Shown: positions 35,703 to 44,974, counted from the stretch's first letter. The stretch is DNA of 64,000 bases from Kineothrix sp. MSJ-39 (GCF_018917935.1 NZ_JAHLPN010000011.1:40066-104065), one strand, 5' to 3'. Notes: generated by a model not told the origin, from the sequence alone. Program-made: numbers and translations.

Positions 35703-35737
35703 GAGTCATTTGCAGGTGTGCAAAGACTCTTTTTTTA
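35703..35737 (+). terminator. Leader terminator before the aminotransferase gene
   Basis: Stem GAGTC+TTTGCA / TGCAAA+GACTC with one bulge and GGTG loop, then eight T. It lies between promoter and start codon, so the operon may be attenuated. Confidence 0.8.
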
Positions 35738-35753
35738 TAGAAGGAGGAAAAAA

Positions 35754-36941
35754 ATGGTTTTTAAAAGAGTAGATCAGATTGCTGCATCTAAAACAATGGA
35801 ATTTACTGCAAGAGTAAAGAATATGATAAGGAATGGCGTGGATGTTATAGACTTTAGTGTAGGTGAGCCGGATTTTCAGACTCCGGATTTTATTAAGAAA
35901 GCAGGAAAAAAAGCTATTGATGAAAATCATACGAAATATACAGCAGTAAATGGAATTGTAGAGTTAAGAAAAGCAATTGCAAGAAAACTTGAAATAGAAA
36001 ACAATGTTTCTTATACAGAAGAACAGATCTGCGTGGGAACAGGTGCAAAGCAGCCGCTTTTTAATGCTGTATTTACAGTTTGCGATGAGGGTAGTGAAGT
36101 AATTATACCAACACCGAGTTGGGTTAGCTATGAAGAAATGGTGAAGCTGGCAGGTGGCATTCCTGTTTTTGTGCCATGCAATGATAAAAATGGATTTGGG
36201 TTGGATATTTCTGAAATTGAAAAAGTGATTACAGAAAGAACTCGCGCGATTATTATTAATTCACCGAACAATCCAACTGGAGCAGTGTATGGAGAAAAGG
36301 AACTTCGGAAATTAGGAGAATTGGCCATAAAACATGATTTTTATATTATTAGCGATGAAGTTTATGAAAAACTTGTATTTGAGGGAAAATTTTGTTCAGT
36401 TGCATCGTTGTCACCGCAAATAAAGGAGCATTGTATTTTGATCAATGGACTCTCAAAATCTTATGCAATGACAGGCTGGAGAATTGGCTATGCAGCAGCC
36501 GCAGAAAAAGTGATAAATGCGATGAAAAAAATACAAAGTCATACAACATCTGCGAGCAATTCAATTACACAGTATGCTGCGCTTGCAGCCTATGAGGAGG
36601 ATCCGGATAAAGTGAAGTATATGGTAGATTCCTACAGAGATAGAAGAAATTATATATTACATAGAATTTCAGAGATGAATTTTGTACAGGCATCAAAAGC
36701 AAGTGGAACTTTTTATGTGTTTTTGAATATTGAAAAATTATTGGGAAGAACATACAGAGGAGAGACAATTATTTCTTCTATGCAGCTTGCGCAGTTATTA
36801 CTGATACATGCACATATAGCTGTAATCGCGGGGGAGGCTTTTCATGCATCTAATTATGTGCGAATCTGTTATGCGGTTTCACAAGAGGACATTGCAAATG
36901 GGATGAATCGTTTGGATAAATTCTTAAAAGAGGTGATATAA
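35754..36941 (+). CDS. Class I/II pyridoxal-phosphate aminotransferase
   Basis: 395 residues, AspC/AspB-like fold type I. Visible: FSVGEPDFQTPDFI near residue 40, NSPNNPTGAVYGEKEL near 170, and the PLP-lysine segment NGLSKSYAMTGWRIGYA near 235. Cytosolic. It probably removes the amino group of the amino acid released by the neighbouring peptidases; amino acid specificity cannot be read. AGAAGGAGG lies upstream. One bp separates it from the 2-hydroxyacid dehydrogenase, a pairing that would turn an amino acid into the keto and then the hydroxy acid. Confidence 0.93.
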   Translation: MVFKRVDQIAASKTMEFTARVKNMIRNGVDVIDFSVGEPDFQTPDFIKKAGKKAIDENHTKYTAVNGIVELRKAIARKLEIENNVSYTEEQICVGTGAKQPLFNAVFTVCDEGSEVIIPTPSWVSYEEMVKLAGGIPVFVPCNDKNGFGLDISEIEKVITERTRAIIINSPNNPTGAVYGEKELRKLGELAIKHDFYIISDEVYEKLVFEGKFCSVASLSPQIKEHCILINGLSKSYAMTGWRIGYAAAAEKVINAMKKIQSHTTSASNSITQYAALAAYEEDPDKVKYMVDSYRDRRNYILHRISEMNFVQASKASGTFYVFLNIEKLLGRTYRGETIISSMQLAQLLLIHAHIAVIAGEAFHASNYVRICYAVSQEDIANGMNRLDKFLKEVI

Positions 36942-36942
36942 A

Positions 36943-37851
36943 ATGAAAAAGGTGTTTTTGAGGGATGAGATTCATTACGAAGCTTTGAAGCAATTAGAGA
37001 AAAATGTACAGATCATAAATGATTGGGACAAGATAGAAGATGTGGATGCAATTCTTGTTCGTAAAATAAAAGTCCCAGATGAAGTCATTTTAAACTCAAA
37101 AAAACTGAAGGTGATTGGATTTCATGGAAGTGGAATGAATGGTATAAATCTAGATCTTGCAAGGCAAAAGGGAGTGGATGTATTTGCAGTTCCGGGGCTT
37201 AATGCACAGTCCGTGGCAGAACTAAATGTTGCTCTTGCATTGGATATTGCACATATGGTTACATGGTCTGCCTGTGATATAAAACAGGGAATTAGCATGC
37301 AGGATGGGCTTCATCGATTCCGAGGACATGAATTAAGTGGGAAAGTTGCCGGTATTATTGGAATGGGAGCAGTCGGAAAAAGAACAGCGCAAATACTGCG
37401 AGATGCTTTTCAGATGCGGGTATACGGATATGCAAGATCTTTCACTGATGAAAAAGCGGAAGAACTTCATATTCAATGTGCAAAATCCATGGATGAATTA
37501 CTGGAGTGTGCAGATTTCATATTCCTGGCCATTCCATACACGACGCAGACTAGAGATATGATTAGTTACAAGGAACTGCTAAAAATGAAGAAAACGGCAT
37601 ACTTAATCAATACAGCAAGAGGCGGAATTGTAAATGAAGAGGATCTGTGCAGAGCATTAAAAGAAGGTCAGATTTCAGGCGCTGGTTTTGATGTATTTAA
37701 GGAGGAACCGGTAAGGGTGGAGAATCCGCTGCATAGATTTCCTAATTTTATATCTACACCACATATTGCAGGAAATAGTGAGGAAGCATTATATCGAGTT
37801 GGAATGGGTGTTGTAGATGGAATTTTGCAAAGGCTGCAAATCCTTTCATAG
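36943..37851 (+). CDS. D-2-hydroxyacid dehydrogenase
   Basis: 302 residues, NAD-dependent 2-hydroxyacid dehydrogenase family (SerA/LdhA-like). Nucleotide motif IIGMGAVGKRTAQIL near 142; active-site segments INTARGGIVNEEDL (Arg near 228), a Glu in FDVFKEEPV near 255 and STPHIAG (His near 275). Length excludes the regulatory ACT tail of SerA. Probably reduces the keto acid made by the upstream aminotransferase. AAGAGGTG upstream overlaps the aminotransferase end. Confidence 0.92.
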   Translation: MKKVFLRDEIHYEALKQLEKNVQIINDWDKIEDVDAILVRKIKVPDEVILNSKKLKVIGFHGSGMNGINLDLARQKGVDVFAVPGLNAQSVAELNVALALDIAHMVTWSACDIKQGISMQDGLHRFRGHELSGKVAGIIGMGAVGKRTAQILRDAFQMRVYGYARSFTDEKAEELHIQCAKSMDELLECADFIFLAIPYTTQTRDMISYKELLKMKKTAYLINTARGGIVNEEDLCRALKEGQISGAGFDVFKEEPVRVENPLHRFPNFISTPHIAGNSEEALYRVGMGVVDGILQRLQILS

Positions 37852-37865
37852 AAGGAGTGGAATTC

Positions 37866-39794
37866 ATGAAGACAATAGATATCAAAACAATAATAGAGTC
37901 AGAGATACCTCAGAAAATATTATGCAGCAAAGAAACGGAGGACATATATCTTCAGTTTCGCGTAACAGAAAATGCGGTGTACAAAAATGTCATAAAGAAA
38001 TGGAATCAACAGGAAGGTATTTTTGTGTATGTGACTGATGGTGAGAATGCAGTACTTTCCCCGTCTGGTCGCTGGCTGGCATTTTCAAGAAGGCAGGAAG
38101 CGGAGAATGCTATATTTCTGCTAAATACAAGGACGGGGGGAATAAAAAGAATAACATCCTGCGTAAGACCAGATGATATGCAGTGGTCGGCAGATGAAAA
38201 AAAACTTTTATTTACATGTGCTTGCTTTCAGAAAAGGCAGCCAGAAGATGTTCCTGTACTGGAAACTGCAAGATGGATGGATCGTTTGAAATTTAAAACC
38301 GATAGACTTGGATATAGTGATGGTACATTTCGGCAAATAGGGTTATACGATCTTGTCAAAAAAGAGCTGGAGATTATTACAGCAGGAAGGATAGATTATA
38401 CCTGCCCGTGTTTTGTGGGAAAGGAAAAAATTGCATATGTAGCTGTACCTAATAAATCGGATAATTCTGATGAGGCTTTTTTATTTATTTACAACATGGT
38501 AAAAAAGGAGGAAAAAAAATATCGTGGACCAGGAGGCCCGATTCATCATCTGCTAGCTGTTCCTGAAAAAAATATGATTTTTGTATTAGCCCATGATAAT
38601 CACTTGTGGGAGGCAACTAATTTCAGCCTGTTTCAGTTTAATATGAAGGATGAGTTATGGGAAGCATTATTAAAAAGAGAGGATTTATATCTGGGCAATT
38701 GTGTAGATAATGATACCGGATATGATAATCAGGAGTATTCTCTTTTATGGGATGCGGAAAAAGAGGAAATCATTTTTCCTATTGTTACAAATTATAAAGT
38801 TAAGCTTGCAAAGTTTTTATTAAAAGAAAAAAAGTTGGAAACGATATATGAAGAACAAGATGTGGTTTTTTTGACAGGAATGTGCAAGGAAGGAATATTA
38901 ATGCTATCTTCTGCAGAAGATTGTCTGGCAAGATTGAATTTATTAATGGAAAACCAAAAGATTTGTATATGGGAGAGTAATCTGAATAGCAGACGGTATA
39001 AGTTTTCTACAAGTGAGTCATTTGAGTATTTGGATGCACAGAATAAAAAAAGAGTGGGGCATTATTTTCATACAGAGAATCCACCAAAAGGTTTGGTGTT
39101 ATTGATCCATGGGGGACCGCATTATTGTTTTGGATATGATTTTTCTTTTGATATTCAATTTCTAACAGAAAATAACTATAATGTGGTGCTGTGTAATCCA
39201 ACAGGAAGTATTGGTTATGGAGAATTACACGCGAAAGGAACTTATCACGATTGGGGAGGTAAGGACTACATAGAGATCATGAACTGTATTAAGACGGCAC
39301 GGGAAAAATTTGCAATGGGAAAATATCCAGTTTCTGTCATGGGAGGAAGCTATGGTGGATTTATGACGAACTGGATTATTGGTCATACGGATTTTTTTTG
39401 CTGCGCAATCTCTGAACGAAGTACTTGTAACCGATATAGTCAGGCTGGAACAAGTGATTGTGCATTTCGTTATGGTATGTTTGAGTTTAATGGGACAGCA
39501 TGGGAGCATCCATTACATTATATGGAACATTCACCAATCAGTTATGTGAAAAATGTTAACACGCCAGTGCTATTGTTACATGGAGACGCAGATATGAATT
39601 GTTCTATTGAACAGAGTGAAGAGTGGTTTTCAGCTTTGCGTATGGAAGGGAAAGAGGCTTATTTAGCTATTTTTCCGAAAGAATTTCATGATTATAAAGC
39701 AATTGGATCACCTGCAAGCCGCAGAGATAGATATCGTCTAATTTTATGGTGGCTTGATAAATACATGATGGAGGGAGGCCGGAAATATGCTTGA
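37866..39794 (+). CDS. S9 family serine peptidase (acylaminoacyl-peptidase-like)
   Basis: 642 residues: an N-terminal beta-propeller (about 30-380) and a C-terminal alpha/beta hydrolase domain. Catalytic Ser in MGGSYGGFMTNW (near 498), Asp in LLLHGDADMN (near 580), His in FPKEFHDYK (near 610); oxyanion loop LIHGGPHY near 415. No signal peptide, so cytosolic cleavage of short or N-acylated peptides is expected. The ATG at 37866 lies 8 bp after GAAGGAG; an earlier GTG overlaps that site. Overlaps the next gene by 8 bp. Confidence 0.93.
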   Translation: MKTIDIKTIIESEIPQKILCSKETEDIYLQFRVTENAVYKNVIKKWNQQEGIFVYVTDGENAVLSPSGRWLAFSRRQEAENAIFLLNTRTGGIKRITSCVRPDDMQWSADEKKLLFTCACFQKRQPEDVPVLETARWMDRLKFKTDRLGYSDGTFRQIGLYDLVKKELEIITAGRIDYTCPCFVGKEKIAYVAVPNKSDNSDEAFLFIYNMVKKEEKKYRGPGGPIHHLLAVPEKNMIFVLAHDNHLWEATNFSLFQFNMKDELWEALLKREDLYLGNCVDNDTGYDNQEYSLLWDAEKEEIIFPIVTNYKVKLAKFLLKEKKLETIYEEQDVVFLTGMCKEGILMLSSAEDCLARLNLLMENQKICIWESNLNSRRYKFSTSESFEYLDAQNKKRVGHYFHTENPPKGLVLLIHGGPHYCFGYDFSFDIQFLTENNYNVVLCNPTGSIGYGELHAKGTYHDWGGKDYIEIMNCIKTAREKFAMGKYPVSVMGGSYGGFMTNWIIGHTDFFCCAISERSTCNRYSQAGTSDCAFRYGMFEFNGTAWEHPLHYMEHSPISYVKNVNTPVLLLHGDADMNCSIEQSEEWFSALRMEGKEAYLAIFPKEFHDYKAIGSPASRRDRYRLILWWLDKYMMEGGRKYA

Positions 39795-40569
39795 AGAGCT
39801 GAGAAAATACCTTGAACCATATCCAGAAGGGTTGGGGGTGGTAATAGAAAAACTGGATTCTGGGGAAAGACTTAATTGGCATGCTGGAGACAGGTTCCCT
39901 TCTGCCAGTTTGATTAAACTTCCTATTATGTATTGTTTTTTGGAACTTGTATCAGAAGGAAAAGAGAACTTGGAAGACATACATGTACTCAGGGAGAATG
40001 ACAAGGTAGGAGAAAGCGTATATGATACGGGTATTCTACGAGATCTACATGAAGGTATTGGGCTTACTTTGGAAGATTGTATGCGACTGATGATTGATAT
40101 CAGTGATGATACAGCAACAAACTTGATTATGAAGCGTATGTCCTTTTCGTATATGAATGAAAATTTTATCCGCTATGGTTTACACGAGACTATGGTGGGA
40201 AGGTATATGATGGAATATGATGGAGTGCAGAAGGGAAGAGATAATTTTACTTCGGCAAAAGATACTAATGTTTTATTAAAACTTCTTTTGGAGGGAACAT
40301 ATTTGTCAGGGAAGTGTAAAGAACTTGCTTTAGATGTATTGATGAAGCAGCGGGAAAATGATGGACTGAATAAATATCTGCCGCAGGAAATTGTCTATGC
40401 ACATAAATGTGGCTGCATAAAACAGTATCAACTGGACCATGAATGTGGCATTTTATATAAAGATGGTAATCCATTTTTGCTATTTAATTTTTGCTCCTGT
40501 AATATTTCTGATTCAAGAAAACTGATGAATCAGTTGGGAAAAGAAATATACAACATGTATTATTCATAG
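39787..40569 (+). CDS. Cytosolic class A beta-lactamase-fold serine hydrolase
   Basis: 260 residues, class A beta-lactamase superfamily. SxxK is in FPSASLIKLP (Ser near 40); the second motif is SDD (ISDDTATN) instead of SDN; the third is KCG (AHKCGC) instead of KTG. There is no signal peptide or anchor, unlike true beta-lactamases or penicillin-binding proteins. It is translationally coupled to the S9 peptidase (8-bp overlap). This suggests hydrolysis of an imported amide, lactam or ester in the cytosol rather than antibiotic resistance. Substrate unknown. Confidence 0.87.
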   Translation: MLEELRKYLEPYPEGLGVVIEKLDSGERLNWHAGDRFPSASLIKLPIMYCFLELVSEGKENLEDIHVLRENDKVGESVYDTGILRDLHEGIGLTLEDCMRLMIDISDDTATNLIMKRMSFSYMNENFIRYGLHETMVGRYMMEYDGVQKGRDNFTSAKDTNVLLKLLLEGTYLSGKCKELALDVLMKQRENDGLNKYLPQEIVYAHKCGCIKQYQLDHECGILYKDGNPFLLFNFCSCNISDSRKLMNQLGKEIYNMYYS

Positions 40570-40624
40570 AAAATCAAAAGGCGACAGATAGTCAAAGAAA
40601 TTAATAACTCGGAGGTGAATCTCT

Positions 40625-41380
40625 ATGAATTATAAAACATTTTGGTTACCGCCTAATGCGGAATATGTAGAATACATAGTCAATGATTCTTTGGTCAATA
40701 AATTTTTTGAAGTAAACAACCCGGATCGTAAGGAAATTGTAATCAATGTACCGGATGGATGTGTAAATATCTGGTTTTTATTTAAACATAATAAGTGTCA
40801 TGCCAGAATTGTGGGGAGTGGGATTGAGGGTGTCCGTTCGATGGTAAGCGATACGGAAAAATGTTTTGGTGTTAAGTTTAATGCAGGGGTTCTTCCTATA
40901 AAATTGATGGATGAAGACAAATGTATTATGAATGAGAATTATGCGCTAAATCAGTATATCAATGTGGAAGAACTGGAGCATTTAATGGAAAAAAGTGAAA
41001 GCCCTGAGGATAGAATGCAGGTTTTTACAGATTACAGTGACCGTTTTGGTACAGTTATGGCAGATCAGATCACACAGATGGTAATTCAGTATATTAATGA
41101 AAAAAATGGAAATGCAGATATTAAGGTAATGGCAGATGAACTTGGCTATTGTCAGCAATATCTGAGTCGGGTGTTTAAAAAAATGGTAGGTATGCCCATG
41201 AAACAGTATGCTCGTATTGTACGAACACAATATGCGTTTTCACAGATCAAAAAGGAACCGACAGCGGAAATCTGCGATGTGTTGGGATATTATGATCAGC
41301 CGCATTTTATAAAAGAATTTAAAAAGTATTCCATGATGACGCCGAATGAGGCATATAATACAGCATATCATTTTGTGTAA
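40625..41380 (+). CDS. AraC family transcriptional regulator
   Basis: 251 residues. N-terminal ~145 residues form a DUF6597-like sensor; the C-terminal double HTH (ADIKVMADELGYCQQYLSRV, then TAEICDVLGYYDQPHFIKEF) is typical AraC. CGGAGGTG lies before the ATG. Central in the island, so the probable activator of both the importer and the catabolic genes. Two promoters in the island lack a good -35 and share TTTTTTACAAT, as expected for activator-dependent promoters. Confidence 0.92.
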   Translation: MNYKTFWLPPNAEYVEYIVNDSLVNKFFEVNNPDRKEIVINVPDGCVNIWFLFKHNKCHARIVGSGIEGVRSMVSDTEKCFGVKFNAGVLPIKLMDEDKCIMNENYALNQYINVEELEHLMEKSESPEDRMQVFTDYSDRFGTVMADQITQMVIQYINEKNGNADIKVMADELGYCQQYLSRVFKKMVGMPMKQYARIVRTQYAFSQIKKEPTAEICDVLGYYDQPHFIKEFKKYSMMTPNEAYNTAYHFV

Positions 41381-41395
41381 GGGAAAATAAGTTAA

Positions 41396-41432
41396 TTTTT
41401 TACAATGCAAACGAAGAAAGATATCATATAAT
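41396..41432 (+). promoter_or_regulatory. Importer promoter with TTTTTTACAAT box
   Basis: TTTTTTACAAT (41396-41406) and TATAAT (41427-41432); TTTACA to -10 is 22 bp, too long for a normal sigma-A spacer. Same arrangement as at 35589-35553 on the other strand. Confidence 0.5.
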
Positions 41433-41445
41433 AAAATCGTTACAA

Positions 41446-41485
41446 GGGTGTAATTGCAAGGAAGCAGTTGCACTCTTTATTTTTT
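41446..41485 (+). terminator. Leader terminator before the importer operon
   Basis: A 12-pair stem with G-U pairs, GGGTGTAATTGC / GCAGTTGCACTC, 6-nt loop, followed by a T-rich tract, between the -10 and the ribosome site. Confidence 0.7.
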
Positions 41486-41504
41486 ATTTTAAGGAGGAAA
41501 TTTT

Positions 41505-42440
41505 ATGAAAAGAAAACTAATGTTAGCAGTATGTATGGCAGTGAGTACTTGCATGATTTTGGCAGGATGTGGAAACAATGCAGCTGATACAGAAACAGCA
41601 GCAGAGGATGTAATTGTTGAAGAAAGTAATACACAGGAAGAAACGGATACGGAAAGCATGGATACAGATAGTGAAGAGTCTGCAACAGATGGAGTGCAGG
41701 TAACACCACCATCTAAGCTGTTGAAGGAAGGAACTTTAACGTATGCCATCAATGCCAATTTCCCACCATATGAATATCTTGACGACGAACAGAACATAAC
41801 CGGTTTTGATGTGGAATATGTACAGGCTATGGCAGATCTGATGGGACTTGATGTTGAGATTGTAGATATGCAATGGGATAACCTGATTACTTCTTTACAG
41901 GCTGGTCGTGTGGATATTGTAAATTCTGCTGTATATATTAATCCGGAAAGAGAAAAAGTAGTTGATTTTGTTCCATACATGTATATAGGTGAGATTATTC
42001 TGGTAAATGGAAATTCTGATTATGACTTTACGGATACGGATGGATTATCTGGTTTGAAGGTTGGTGTAATTACAGGGTCTATTGAAGAGACCTACTGTAA
42101 TACTTTTAACGAAGAATTTGCAGAAAAAGGTATGGATCCAATCGATATCCATTCTTTACCGAGTTTAAATGATTCTTTGGTTTCACTGGCATCCGGTCAG
42201 CTTGATGCAACATTAACATCATCTGCAACAGCTGCCTACATGGAGATGGAACAGCCGGGGACTTATAAGACAGTTGCATCTTTTGCATTGGATGATGTAT
42301 TAGGTATTTGTGTACAGAAAGGTGATACGGAAATGGCAGATGCACTTACCGAGTGCGCCAAGATTTTGTATGACAATGGGACCTATACGGAATTAATGAG
42401 TAAGTATGGTATTTCAGATACTATGAGTTACTGGAAATAG
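41505..42440 (+). CDS. Amino acid ABC transporter substrate-binding lipoprotein
   Basis: 311 residues. Lipoprotein signal with lipobox LAGC (Cys near 23), an acidic Glu/Thr/Ser linker, then a family 3 solute-binding domain (YAINANFPPYEYLDDEQNIT, GFDVEYVQAMADLMGL, GLKVGVITGSIEE). Binds polar amino acids or analogues outside the membrane. First gene of a complete SBP-permease-ATPase set. AAGGAGG precedes the ATG. Confidence 0.94.
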   Translation: MKRKLMLAVCMAVSTCMILAGCGNNAADTETAAEDVIVEESNTQEETDTESMDTDSEESATDGVQVTPPSKLLKEGTLTYAINANFPPYEYLDDEQNITGFDVEYVQAMADLMGLDVEIVDMQWDNLITSLQAGRVDIVNSAVYINPEREKVVDFVPYMYIGEIILVNGNSDYDFTDTDGLSGLKVGVITGSIEETYCNTFNEEFAEKGMDPIDIHSLPSLNDSLVSLASGQLDATLTSSATAAYMEMEQPGTYKTVASFALDDVLGICVQKGDTEMADALTECAKILYDNGTYTELMSKYGISDTMSYWK

Positions 42441-42477
42441 AATCATTATCGAAAAGTGAAATAAAAGGAATGTTACT

Positions 42478-43170
42478 ATGACAATTCAGGGTATATGGGA
42501 AATATTTTCAACAAAAATGCTGATAGAGGGTGCGGTCATGACTTTAAAGTTGACTGCACTGTCAGAAGCATTATCCATTATAATTGGTTTTTTTCTGGCA
42601 CTGATTAAGATCAGTAAATGTAAGCCGCTATCAAAAATAATTGATGTTTATATTTGGATCTTTCGTGGTTTGCCTTTGATTCTTGTTTTGATATTTGTTT
42701 ATAATGTTTTTCCGCAGTGGGGAATAAAATTAAGTGTCTTTCAGGCAGCGGTCTTTTCACTTGTTTTAAATGAAACTGCTTATATGGTAGAAATTATGAG
42801 AAGTGGTCTCATGTCAGTGGATGCAGGACAAAAACGTGCTGCTAAGGTATTGGGATTAAATAATATACAGGTTTTATGGTATATTACACTGCCGCAGGCA
42901 GTACGAGTTTTAATTCCGCCAATTGGAAATAATTTGATTGGTATGCTCAAGACTTCTTCTATGGCATCTGTTATCAGCTGCGGAGATCTGATGAGGAGAG
43001 CTAATCAGATTGCAGCTTCTAATTTCAGATATGCAGAAACCTTGATAGCAGCCGGTATTTATTATCTGTTATTTTCAGCAATATTAGCATGGATTCTTCG
43101 AATTATGGAAAATCATTTTGATATCCAAATTGCAAGAACGAAGAGAAGAAAAAAAGAGGAAGCAAGATGA
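42478..43170 (+). CDS. Amino acid ABC transporter permease
   Basis: 230 residues, HisM/GlnP type with about five spans and the EAA loop near residues 120-140 (QKRAAKVLGLNNIQVLWYIT). Functions as homodimer with the ATPase downstream, which overlaps by 4 bp. Confidence 0.93.
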   Translation: MTIQGIWEIFSTKMLIEGAVMTLKLTALSEALSIIIGFFLALIKISKCKPLSKIIDVYIWIFRGLPLILVLIFVYNVFPQWGIKLSVFQAAVFSLVLNETAYMVEIMRSGLMSVDAGQKRAAKVLGLNNIQVLWYITLPQAVRVLIPPIGNNLIGMLKTSSMASVISCGDLMRRANQIAASNFRYAETLIAAGIYYLLFSAILAWILRIMENHFDIQIARTKRRKKEEAR

Positions 43171-43904
43171 AACCAGTAATAATACAAGCAAAGAATGTAA
43201 AAAAAGTATACGGACATGCAACGATTTTAAAAGATGTATCTATGGATATAAGTCTGGGTGAAAAGATTGTTTTGATAGGTCCTTCCGGATCAGGAAAGTC
43301 TACACTTTTGCGCTGTATGGCAGGGTTAGAAGCTGTGGATTCAGGTTCCGTATCTTATTGCAATACACCAATCATGGACAAAAAACTTTACGAGCAGACA
43401 GACATTGGTGTGATATTCCAGTCTTTTGATCTGTTTAAACATTTGACGGCAAAGGAAAATATAATGCTTGCACCTATGAAGGTAAAACATGTATCTAAAA
43501 GTGATGCAGAAAAAAAGGCAATGGAATTGTTAGAACTTGTGCATTTGTCAGAACGTGCGGATTATTATCCGGACGAACTGTCTGGCGGACAACAGCAGCG
43601 TATTGCCATTGCAAGAGCTCTGGCAATGGAACCAAGGCTGATGTTTTTCGATGAACCTACATCTGCACTTGATCCAGAGATGACAGTGGAGGTTTTGGAT
43701 ATTATCGTCGAGCTGGTAAAAAAAGGAATGACTGTTTTTATTGTAACGCATGAGATGGAATTTGCTCGCAGGGTAGGAGATCGAGTGATCTTTATGGATG
43801 CTGGTGACATTATTGCGGATATGAAACCAGAGGAATTGAATCTTGAAACGGTATCAAACCCCAGAATTCGTCAGTTTTTGAGCCAGCTTAGTCAATATAA
43901 TTAG
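43167..43904 (+). CDS. Amino acid ABC transporter ATP-binding protein
   Basis: 245 residues, GlnQ type. Walker A GPSGSGKSTLLR near 36, Q-loop GVIFQSFDLF near 87, signature LSGGQQQRIAIARAL near 140, Walker B LMFFDEPTSALDPE near 160, H-loop VTHEM near 195. Completes the importer. Confidence 0.96.
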   Translation: MKPVIIQAKNVKKVYGHATILKDVSMDISLGEKIVLIGPSGSGKSTLLRCMAGLEAVDSGSVSYCNTPIMDKKLYEQTDIGVIFQSFDLFKHLTAKENIMLAPMKVKHVSKSDAEKKAMELLELVHLSERADYYPDELSGGQQQRIAIARALAMEPRLMFFDEPTSALDPEMTVEVLDIIVELVKKGMTVFIVTHEMEFARRVGDRVIFMDAGDIIADMKPEELNLETVSNPRIRQFLSQLSQYN

Positions 43905-43976
43905 ATAATCTGTAAAAATGACTGAATCCGACAGCATCAAGAAACAGGAAGGAATAAAATTGGGTTATAAGAAAAG

Positions 43977-44891
43977 ATGATAAATGTATTATTACAGCAG
44001 GTGTTTGTGATGTTTTTTTTGATATTAGTTGGTATATACTGTCGTTATCGAAGAATCGTAACTGACATCGGAAAAAAGACAATTTCAAATCTGGTGCTGT
44101 ATGTGATATTACCATTTAATATTATACATGCATATCTTGTAGATCTTGAATCAGATTTCTGGATTAGTTTTTATCAGATTATTTTAGTGACTATTTTATA
44201 TCAGGTTGCTGCGGGAATCATTTGTATTTGGGGTTACAAGAATGTAGAAAAGGAGAATAGATGTATTTATCAGTATGCGACGATGTGTTCCAATGCTGGC
44301 TTCATTGGAAATGCAGTCGCTGAGGCAGTATATGGACAGCTGGGGCTGATATATGCATCTATTTTTTTGATCCCACAAAGAATTATGATGTGGACAGTAG
44401 GAATCTCTTTTTTTGAAAAACAGAATAGAAAAAATGCACTTTTAAAGATTTTGACACATCCATGCATGATGGCAACGGGATTGGGAATGATTCTTCTTCT
44501 TTTTCAGATTCATTTGCCACAAGTATGTGTAAAAATGATTACAAGCGTCAGTAATTGTTGTAATGCTCTGACAATGATGTACTTGGGAATGGTATTGTAT
44601 GGGATGAATATAAAAAAAGTGATAAAAAAAAGACAGTTGTATTATTCTTTTATCAGACTCGTATTAATACCAGGTGCAGTATTTATTTTGTGTAGACTGT
44701 TGAGTATAGATAGACTTGCAGCACAGGTGTGTGTCATATTAGCAGGTATGCCTGCTGGAAGCACAACAGCAATCTTGGCAACGCAATATCATAAGGATGA
44801 AGAGGAAGCAGTCGGATGTGTGTGTGGCAGTACCTTATTATCTATGTTTACTATTATTTTATGGGGATATCTTTGCTCTATGTTTTTATAG
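43977..44891 (+). CDS. AEC family transporter (auxin efflux carrier type)
   Basis: 304 residues, about ten spans. Pattern VMFFLILVGIYCRYRRIVTD and YATMCSNAGFIGNAVAEAVY (the conserved N-G-x-x-G region) and a late AGMPAGSTTAIL match AEC permeases for malate or related organic acids. It might export the hydroxy acid produced by the dehydrogenase. Its ribosome site is poor; AGGAAGGA lies ~25 bp upstream, followed by a six-codon TTG frame that ends in an ATGA overlap with this start, which may give coupled initiation. Confidence 0.88.
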   Translation: MINVLLQQVFVMFFLILVGIYCRYRRIVTDIGKKTISNLVLYVILPFNIIHAYLVDLESDFWISFYQIILVTILYQVAAGIICIWGYKNVEKENRCIYQYATMCSNAGFIGNAVAEAVYGQLGLIYASIFLIPQRIMMWTVGISFFEKQNRKNALLKILTHPCMMATGLGMILLLFQIHLPQVCVKMITSVSNCCNALTMMYLGMVLYGMNIKKVIKKRQLYYSFIRLVLIPGAVFILCRLLSIDRLAAQVCVILAGMPAGSTTAILATQYHKDEEEAVGCVCGSTLLSMFTIILWGYLCSMFL

Positions 44892-44903
44892 TTGAAAGGA
44901 CAT

Positions 44904-44947
44904 AATAAAAAGCCCCGGACATATCATTTTTGTGAATAAGCCGGGGC
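44904..44947 (-). terminator. Terminator of mscL
   Basis: On the minus strand: GCCCCGG / CCGGGGC stem followed by TTTTTATT. May also stop the plus-strand AEC transcript. Confidence 0.75.
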
Positions 44948-44974
44948 ATTCTGCTGCAACCGGCAAGGCTTTAT

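Noticed and set aside
39787..40569. Antibiotic-resistance beta-lactamase
   Set aside because: No export signal, altered SDN and KTG motifs and a catabolic operon context.
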